Below are positions 58,519 to 64,000 of a DNA stretch of 64,000 bases, one piece after another. Position 1 is the stretch's first letter, and every line of letters starts with the position of its first letter. The translations under genes and the position numbers were made by a program. Source of the stretch: Streptomyces albireticuli (GTDB lineage: Bacteria > Actinomycetota > Actinomycetes > Streptomycetales > Streptomycetaceae); the NCBI RefSeq assembly GCF_002192455.1, contig NZ_CP021744.1, forward strand, positions 7,340,501 through 7,404,500, in the 5' to 3' direction. Below the pieces are notes generated by a model. It was not told the origin of the DNA, searched no databases, and saw nothing but the letters and a program-made list of their open reading frames with translations.

Positions 58519-60294
58519 ATGTGCGGAATCGCAGGACTGGCCGGAACCGACGCTGTCCGGCACCGGACGACGGTCCGGACGATGGGTCTGTCCCAGGCAC
58601 ACCGTGGACCGGATGGCACATTTCAAGTCGCCTCATCGGACGGGCGGGCCGTGCTGGCCATGAACACCCTGCTGATCGTTGACCCGGCTGCCCGGCCCGG
58701 CCCCTACCTCGACGTCAGCACAGGGCTGCTGCTGGCCTTCAACGGCGAGATCTACAACTTCCGGCAGCAGGCCACCGCCTGGGGCATCGCGCTTGCCCGC
58801 CACGAGACCGATGCCCACCTGGTCCTGAAGGCTTGGGTCACGTTCGGGCCCGCCTGCTTGGACGGACTGGACGGCATGTTCGCACTGGCCCTCTACGATC
58901 CCGGCGCGGGTGAGGCCGGAACGCTGTTCCTGGCCAGGGACCGGCTGGGGGAGAAGCCGCTCTACTGGCGGCTGGACGGCAGCCGGCTCGCTTTCGCCTC
59001 CGAGGTCACCACCCTGACCGGCTACGGCATGGCATCGCTCGTGGTCCGCCCGGAGATGCTGGCCATCGAGACCCCGACCGGAGTCGAGACCCCGTTCCAA
59101 GGTGTTCAGCTGCTGGCTCCGGCCGGCCTGCTGTCCTTCGACCTCTTCTCCGGATCTCTGGAGCACACCACCTGGTGGAGCCTGGAGGACCGCGAGCCCT
59201 GGGAGAGCGACTACGCGCCGGCCCTGGCCCGCTTCTCCGTCGTTCTGGCCGAGCAGATTCCGCTGCGGGCCCCTTCGGGAGACTTCGCGTTGCTGCTGTC
59301 GGGCGGCCTGGACTCCTCGGTGCTCGCCTATCTCATGCGTCCGCCGGTCTGTGTCACCGTCCGCTACCGGGACCAGGACCGCCTCGACGAGTCACAGATC
59401 GCCGCCTCCATCGCCCGTGACATCGACGCCGAGTTGATCGTGGTCGAGCCGGACACCACCGACTTCACCACCGCCCTGCCGCACATGGTCCACGCGTTGG
59501 ACTACCCCATGGGCAATGCCTCGACCTTCTCCGAATACATGGCCTACCGGGCCGTCGCCGAGCGAGGCATCAAGGTCGTGATCGGCGGCTTGGGGCCGGA
59601 CGAGTTCCTGATGGGCTACGTCCGGCAGGCCCTGATCCTCTTCGGCCCCGAAGCCGTCCTGGGCGCCGGCCTGGAGGCGTACCGACCTCTGGCAGGCAAG
59701 TTGCTGCACTCAGCCGGGCAACCCACGCAGCCTTCCGAGGCCGCCGCCCGGCTGATCCTTCGCGGCCCGGACCCCGACGGCAGGATCAGTGAACTGGTGG
59801 CCGATGCCTTCACCCGCGCGGGCGGCGACACGGCCCGCGCGCTCACGCTCGCCGAACTGGCGACGGCCTGGCGTCCGCTGGTCATGACCAGCGACAAGCT
59901 CGCCTCCGCCTTCGCTCTGGAGCGGCGCTCGCCGTTTCTGGCCCGCGAGCTCGTGGAGCTGGCCTACCGGCTCCCGACCGAACACAAGATCAGCGAGCCT
60001 GCGGCAGGGAAGCGCATTCTGCGGGATGCCGCCAAAGCGCTGGGTCTGCCGCGCGAGGTCTGGGCCAGCCGGGACAAGCTCGGCTTCGCTTCCCCGGTCC
60101 CTGCCTGGCTGACCGGCCCGCTCGCCCAATGGACGGACGCTCGGATTCGTGCTGCCCTTGGCGAGGCGCCGGAACCTCTGCGGACGCTGTTGGCGCGCGG
60201 ACTGGAGGCGGGCGGCAGGTTCGACCGCTCCCGCGTGCTGGCTCTGATGGCAGCTACCTGGTTTTCCGAGCAGACGGCGAAGGCAGCCGCATGA
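58519..60294 (+). CDS. Asparagine synthetase (glutamine-hydrolysing), AsnB-like
   Basis: The protein has 591 residues. The mature N-terminal cysteine follows Met in MCGIAGLAG; the glutaminase domain shows RGPDG and FNGEIYNF. The synthetase domain has the ATP loop LLSGGLDSS (Ser261 region) and GGLGPDEFLMGY. The enzyme amidates aspartate, or in secondary metabolism an alternative carboxylate, using glutamine ammonia. The start is fixed by the required Cys2. It is the first gene of a probable operon with Nudix and nucleotide-sugar dehydrogenase genes, which is not an asparagine-supply context. Confidence 0.9.
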   Translation: MCGIAGLAGTDAVRHRTTVRTMGLSQAHRGPDGTFQVASSDGRAVLAMNTLLIVDPAARPGPYLDVSTGLLLAFNGEIYNFRQQATAWGIALARHETDAHLVLKAWVTFGPACLDGLDGMFALALYDPGAGEAGTLFLARDRLGEKPLYWRLDGSRLAFASEVTTLTGYGMASLVVRPEMLAIETPTGVETPFQGVQLLAPAGLLSFDLFSGSLEHTTWWSLEDREPWESDYAPALARFSVVLAEQIPLRAPSGDFALLLSGGLDSSVLAYLMRPPVCVTVRYRDQDRLDESQIAASIARDIDAELIVVEPDTTDFTTALPHMVHALDYPMGNASTFSEYMAYRAVAERGIKVVIGGLGPDEFLMGYVRQALILFGPEAVLGAGLEAYRPLAGKLLHSAGQPTQPSEAAARLILRGPDPDGRISELVADAFTRAGGDTARALTLAELATAWRPLVMTSDKLASAFALERRSPFLARELVELAYRLPTEHKISEPAAGKRILRDAAKALGLPREVWASRDKLGFASPVPAWLTGPLAQWTDARIRAALGEAPEPLRTLLARGLEAGGRFDRSRVLALMAATWFSEQTAKAAA

Positions 60295-60322
60295 CGAGCC
60301 TTCACCTCACTACGGTGTCGGG

Positions 60323-60760
60323 ATGCACTCCGACACCACCACCGCCAAGGGCCCGTCCACCGCCCGTGGAGCCGTCGCGATCATCAGCAACTGCGGGGGC
60401 GAGGTCCTGATGCACTTGCGCGACGACATCGACGGCATCGCCTGGCCCGCCCACTGGAGCCTGCTCGGAGGGGGCACCGACCTCGGTGAGACCCCGACCG
60501 AGACGATCACCCGCGAACTGGACGAAGAAGCCGGCCTCACGGCCCGGGACCTGACCGAGTTGTTCGAGATCCGTGACGAGGCCGGCTCCGGCCAGCTCAT
60601 CACCTTCTTCTCCGCCTCCTGGGACGGAGACGAGACGAGCCTCCCCCTGGCCGAGGGCGTCAAGCTCCAGTTCTTCGCTCCTGAACATCTACCGGTTCTC
60701 ACGATCCCGCCGTTCATCCGGGACGGGATCACCCGCTACCTGGTCGCCCGGCCTACCTGA
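60323..60760 (+). CDS. Nudix hydrolase
   Basis: The protein has 145 residues. The Nudix box lies within GGGTDLGETPTETITRELDE followed by EAGL, with the RExxEE-type metal helix. The closest pattern is that of MutT-like enzymes hydrolysing nucleoside diphosphates linked to another moiety. ATG 60323 follows 28 nt after asnB. Within this operon it may act on a nucleotide sugar or dinucleotide, but the substrate is open. Confidence 0.88.
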   Translation: MHSDTTTAKGPSTARGAVAIISNCGGEVLMHLRDDIDGIAWPAHWSLLGGGTDLGETPTETITRELDEEAGLTARDLTELFEIRDEAGSGQLITFFSASWDGDETSLPLAEGVKLQFFAPEHLPVLTIPPFIRDGITRYLVARPT

Positions 60761-60838
60761 TGCTTCCCCCTTCCTGACCGGGGGCGGGTGTGGGGCCGGT
60801 GTGCGGCCCCACACTGCCCTTACGGAAGGAAGAGCCTC

Positions 60839-62158
60839 ATGAAGCTCACCGTCATCGGTTGCGGCTACCTCGGCGCCACCCATGCCGCCTGCATGGCCGA
60901 GCTCGGCCACGAAGTCCTCGGCATGGACACCGACCGCGACAAGATTCTCGCCCTCGGAGCAGGGAAGGCCCCATTCTTCGAACGCGGCCTGGACGACCTG
61001 CTGGCCAAGCACACCGCCGACGGACGCCTGAGGTTCACCGCCTCGTACGCTGAGGTCGCGTCCTTCGCCGACCTGCACTTCCTCGGCGTCGGAACACCGC
61101 AGCGAGCCGGGTCCGACGCCTACGACCTCAACGACCTCTTCATCGCCGTCCGTAGTCTCGCACCCCACCTGCACCGCCCCGCCGTCGTGGTCGGCAAGTC
61201 CACTGTCCCGGTCGGCACCGCTCCGCGGCTTGCCGCGATTCTCCGTGAGGAAGCCCCGGCGGGCGAGCAGACCGAGGTCGCCTGGAATCCGGAGTTCCTG
61301 CGCGAGTCCTACGCCGTCGAGGACACCCTCCACCCCGACCGCCTCGTTCTCGGCTTCACCAGCGAGCACACCCACGCCGAGCGCGTGCTGAGGCAGTGCT
61401 TCGGCAAGATCATCGAAGCCGGAGCGCCGGTGATCACGACCAGTCTGGCAACAGCCGAGCTGGTCAAGGGCTCGGCGAACGCCTTCCTCGCCACGAAGAT
61501 CTCGTTCATCAACGCCATCGCCGAGGTGTGCGAAGCAGCCGGCGCCGACGTCCACCAGCTCGCCGAAGCCCTGGGCCACGACAGCCGCATCGGCGCCCGC
61601 GGTCTGCGGCCCGGCCTCGGCTTCGGCGGCGGCTGCTTGCCCAAGGACCTTCGCGGATTCATGGCCCGCGCAGGTGAACTCGGCACCGACCAGGCCCTGG
61701 GCCTCCTCCGCGAAGTCGACGCCATCAATCTGCGTCGCCGCGAACGCATGGTCGACCTTGCCCGCGAACAGCTCGACGGCACCGTCAAGGGCAAGCGCAT
61801 CGCCGTCTGGGGAGCGGCCTTCAAGCCCGGCACCGACGATATCCGTGACTCCCCCGCTCTCGCTGTCGCCACCCATCTCCACCGGCTCGGTGCCGATATC
61901 ACCGTCCACGATCCCAAGGCCCTCGACAACGCCCGCAAGGCTCACCCGGAGCTCGACTACGCGGACACGGCCTTCGACGCGGCCGAACGCGCCGACCTGT
62001 TGCTGCACCTGACCGAATGGCCTGAGTTCACCGACATCAGCCCTGTCGGGCTCGCGAGCCACGTCTCCCGGACCAAGGTTGTCGACGGCCGTGGCACCCT
62101 CGATCCCGGCCGCTGGCGCCAAGCCGGATGGAATTTCCGGTCCCTCGGGTGCTGCTGA
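60839..62158 (+). CDS. UDP-glucose/GDP-mannose-type 6-dehydrogenase
   Basis: The protein has 439 residues. NAD fold MKLTVIGCGYLGATHAA, then STVPVGTA, WNPEFLRES, LVKGSANAFLATKISFIN and catalytic Cys266 in GFGGGCLPKDL, which forms the thiohemiacetal. The enzyme oxidises a nucleotide-linked hexose twice to a uronate. ATG 60839 has AAGGAAG upstream, 78 nt after the Nudix gene. No glycosyltransferase is visible in the window, so the sugar's destination is unknown. Confidence 0.92.
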   Translation: MKLTVIGCGYLGATHAACMAELGHEVLGMDTDRDKILALGAGKAPFFERGLDDLLAKHTADGRLRFTASYAEVASFADLHFLGVGTPQRAGSDAYDLNDLFIAVRSLAPHLHRPAVVVGKSTVPVGTAPRLAAILREEAPAGEQTEVAWNPEFLRESYAVEDTLHPDRLVLGFTSEHTHAERVLRQCFGKIIEAGAPVITTSLATAELVKGSANAFLATKISFINAIAEVCEAAGADVHQLAEALGHDSRIGARGLRPGLGFGGGCLPKDLRGFMARAGELGTDQALGLLREVDAINLRRRERMVDLAREQLDGTVKGKRIAVWGAAFKPGTDDIRDSPALAVATHLHRLGADITVHDPKALDNARKAHPELDYADTAFDAAERADLLLHLTEWPEFTDISPVGLASHVSRTKVVDGRGTLDPGRWRQAGWNFRSLGCC

Positions 62159-62275
62159 TGTCGTCGGCAGCCGTCCCGGGGCTGTGCTGGTCGTGAACGG
62201 CGACCAGTACGTTGAAGTCGGCCTCATAGCCGACTGTGCGGGCACCGACTCGGCCCCACCCCCTATCGTCAACAC

Positions 62276-63337
62276 GTGCGCAGCCGACCGCTCGTCCTCG
62301 CCGTCACCCTCGCCGCCCTCCTCCTCACCGCGTGCGGTACGTCCCGGGAACCCGATCCCGGGCCGCCCGCCCCCACCGGCACCCACCCCGGCGGTACGCG
62401 CCCCGACGGTGCCCGGCTCGTCTACCGGGGGGAGGGGCGGGCCAGCGCGCAGAATCCGGCGTTCTCGCCCGACGGGCGGCGGATGCTGTTCACCCTCTTC
62501 CACGACGGCTACAACGAGGGCGCCGCCGCCCTCCGGGTGCTGCCGCTCGACGGTCGTGGCGCCGCCGGGCCGGGGCGGCGGGCCGACACGCTGCTCGACG
62601 AGTCGGACCGGGCCGCCGTGAACCTCCCGGGTGCCAGTTGGCACCCCTCCGCCGGGGTCACCTTCGCCTCCGACCGGGCCGGGCACGACGAGGTGTGGGT
62701 GCTGCCGCCGGGTGGCGAGCGGCCCGTGCGGGTCACCGAACACCGGGGGAGGTCGGGCTACTTGGAGCCCAGCTTCTCGCCCGACGGGCGGTGGATCGTC
62801 TTCCAGGAGAGCGTGGAGGAGGAGACGGGGAGCGAGGAGCGCCGGCCGTCGCGGGCCGCGCTCGGGTCCCTGTGGAAGGTGCGGCGCGACGGCAGCGGGG
62901 CGACGCGGCTGCTGGACGGGCCCGCGACCGGGACGGACAACCGCCAGCCCAACTGGTCGCCGAAGGGGGACCGGCTGGTCTTCCAGCGGCGGGAGCGGGA
63001 CAGCGACACCTGGGCGCTGTACGTGATGGGCGCCGACGGCACCGGCCTGCGCAGGCTCACCGGCGGATCCGGCGAGCACACCGACCCGAGCTGGTCGCCC
63101 GACGGCCGGTCGGTGGTCTTCTCCTCCACCGCCGGGGGCCTGGAGGTGCCGCAGATCTTCGTGATCCCCGCTACCGGCGGGACCCCGGTCAGGGTGACCC
63201 GGAGCCCCGCCGGCTACGACGGCGCGCCCAGCTGGTCACCGGACGGCCGGTGGATCGCCTTCGAGGCGCACCCGGGGGACGAGGACCGGCCGACGTCGCT
63301 GTGGCGGATCCCCGCCCCCGGGGCGGTCACGCGGTGA
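62276..63337 (+). CDS. TolB-like beta-propeller lipoprotein
   Basis: The protein has 353 residues. Signal MRSRPLVLAVTLAALLLTAC ends in a lipobox. About six WD40-like/PD40 blades follow, each with a variant of PSWSPDGRWIVF (for example AFSPDGRRMLF, PNWSPKGDRLVF, PSWSPDGRSVVF). Such propellers bind ligands or proteins at the cell surface; there is no enzyme signature. The start is GTG 62276. Confidence 0.88.
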   Translation: MRSRPLVLAVTLAALLLTACGTSREPDPGPPAPTGTHPGGTRPDGARLVYRGEGRASAQNPAFSPDGRRMLFTLFHDGYNEGAAALRVLPLDGRGAAGPGRRADTLLDESDRAAVNLPGASWHPSAGVTFASDRAGHDEVWVLPPGGERPVRVTEHRGRSGYLEPSFSPDGRWIVFQESVEEETGSEERRPSRAALGSLWKVRRDGSGATRLLDGPATGTDNRQPNWSPKGDRLVFQRRERDSDTWALYVMGADGTGLRRLTGGSGEHTDPSWSPDGRSVVFSSTAGGLEVPQIFVIPATGGTPVRVTRSPAGYDGAPSWSPDGRWIAFEAHPGDEDRPTSLWRIPAPGAVTR

Positions 63338-63349
63338 GGGCCGCGGGCC

Positions 63350-64000
63350 TCAGCCGGTGGTGACGGTCAGCAGGGAGTACTGCGCCACCGTCAGATCGAC
63401 CGCGGCCGTGGAGCCGGTGACCCGCCAGGCGACCGGCTGCGGGGCGGGGGAGGGCGCGTCCGGCGTGCTGACCGTGGCGGCGAGCACCCGCTTGCCCGCC
63501 GGGACCGCGACCGAGACCGTACAGGTGGCCGGCGTGGTGCGGAAGGCGGTCGGGGTGTCCTGGCAGTGGGTGAAGTTGACCAGCTGGACGACCGTGTCGT
63601 CGCCGAGCGTGCCCACCTCCAGATGGATCCTCCGGTCGCCCGTCAGCGTCACCGAGGGGGTGACGGCGGCCCGTACCGGCGCGAGGAGCTGGTCGGCGCT
63701 CGGCTGGTCCGTCGAGGCCAGATAGCTCTTGCCGATCAGGTTCCTGACGTAGTGACAGAAGCCCGCGCCGTAACGATTCTCCTTGGTGGCGGGCAGCGGG
63801 TCCGCCTTGCGGAAGCCGAGCACGTCGGCCAGCGCGTACTCGGCACGGGCGGATCCGAACCGGTCGAGGCCCGTGGGCGCCGGGCCGGTGATCACCACCG
63901 TGCCGCCGCCGTTGACGAAGCCGCGCAGCACCTCGGCCTCCTCGTCCGACACCGCCTGGAGGTTCGGCAGCATCAGCACGCGGTAGCCGGTCAGGTCGTC
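63350..64000 (-). CDS. C-terminal part of glycosidase-like protein, 5' end outside window
   Basis: About 216 codons are visible and the start lies beyond the window. YRVLMLPNLQAVSDEEAEVL then GGGTVVITGP resembles the beta-galactosidase trimerisation (class-I glutamine amidotransferase-like) domain. The final 80 residues form a beta-sandwich (VQLVNFTHCQDTPTAF to QYSLLTVTTG) as at the end of such enzymes. The catalytic barrel would be upstream, outside this window. It is probably a secreted polysaccharide-acting protein. Confidence 0.65.
   Translation of the reverse strand, partial: DDLTGYRVLMLPNLQAVSDEEAEVLRGFVNGGGTVVITGPAPTGLDRFGSARAEYALADVLGFRKADPLPATKENRYGAGFCHYVRNLIGKSYLASTDQPSADQLLAPVRAAVTPSVTLTGDRRIHLEVGTLGDDTVVQLVNFTHCQDTPTAFRTTPATCTVSVAVPAGKRVLAATVSTPDAPSPAPQPVAWRVTGSTAAVDLTVAQYSLLTVTTG

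Noticed and set aside
1..64000. CRISPR arrays, rRNA genes, complete tRNAs, insertion sequences
   Set aside because: No regularly spaced repeats with unique spacers, no transposase motifs and no full cloverleaf were seen by eye; only a tRNA-like half near 21361-21400 and the 19-nt tandem repeat come close.

Overview
The window is chromosomal DNA of a Streptomyces or close relative. Base composition is very GC-rich with strong third-position GC, and GTG/TTG starts and ATGA/GTGA gene overlaps are frequent. There is a full-length bifunctional geosmin synthase (22812..25088). Many regulators of typical streptomycete families and several biosynthetic cassettes are packed between housekeeping-type genes.

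Layout. 1-6.7 kb: a partial WS/DGAT-type acyltransferase, a TetR regulator divergent from an MFS exporter across a perfect 22-bp palindrome, an FMN reductase, two translationally coupled SAM methyltransferases and a small hypothetical gene. 6.85-18.8 kb: a probable polyketide cluster. A 1305-residue iterative type I PKS (KS-AT-DH/TH-like-ACP, the size and order of bacterial orsellinic-acid synthases) is divergent from a tightly overlapping five-gene operon: PaaK-like adenylating enzyme, MFS exporter, GNAT protein, LuxE-like acyl-protein synthetase, and a LuxC-like acyl reductase fused to a second PaaK/LuxE-like domain. Together these suggest an aromatic polyketide acid that is activated and reduced to an aldehyde by enzymes of the kind that supply aldehyde in bacterial luciferase systems. 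18.9-22.7 kb: a phosphotriesterase-family hydrolase divergent from a CGNR regulator across a double operator, an unknown small protein, an HNH remnant, and a MerR regulator fused to a sliding-clamp-like region. 22.8-43.3 kb: geosmin synthase, a DUF937 gene, a lipoprotein with an orphan sensor kinase, an HxlR regulator with two DHA2-type exporters, a secreted tripeptidyl-aminopeptidase-like enzyme, a frameshifted SpoIIE-type phosphatase, glutathione peroxidase, two ATP-grasp ligases, a nucleoside/cytosine deaminase, a decayed NuoB/HyfB mosaic, a second HxlR regulator, a BKACE enzyme and a lipoprotein with an internal duplication.

43.5-49.1 kb: a lanthipeptide locus. It holds a lyase-kinase-cyclase synthetase with an intact zinc site (LanL-like), a 44-residue precursor that starts inside the synthetase gene, a hairpin, and an additional stand-alone LanC cyclase. 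A secreted trypsin-like protease is divergent from it. The synthetase carries two TTA codons, which suggests bldA control. 49.1-56.8 kb: a truncated WYL regulator, a flavin monooxygenase, and an operon of P-loop protein, HExxH metallopeptidase and ABC exporter followed by a cytochrome P450. 56.9-64 kb: an NsdA-like TPR regulator divergent from asparagine synthetase, Nudix hydrolase and UDP-glucose-type dehydrogenase genes, then a TolB-like lipoprotein and the partial end of a glycosidase-like protein.

The best candidates for undescribed biology are the PKS plus Lux-type reduction operon and the lanthipeptide locus with its nested precursor and second cyclase. The P-loop/metallopeptidase/ABC/P450 cassette is a third possibility.
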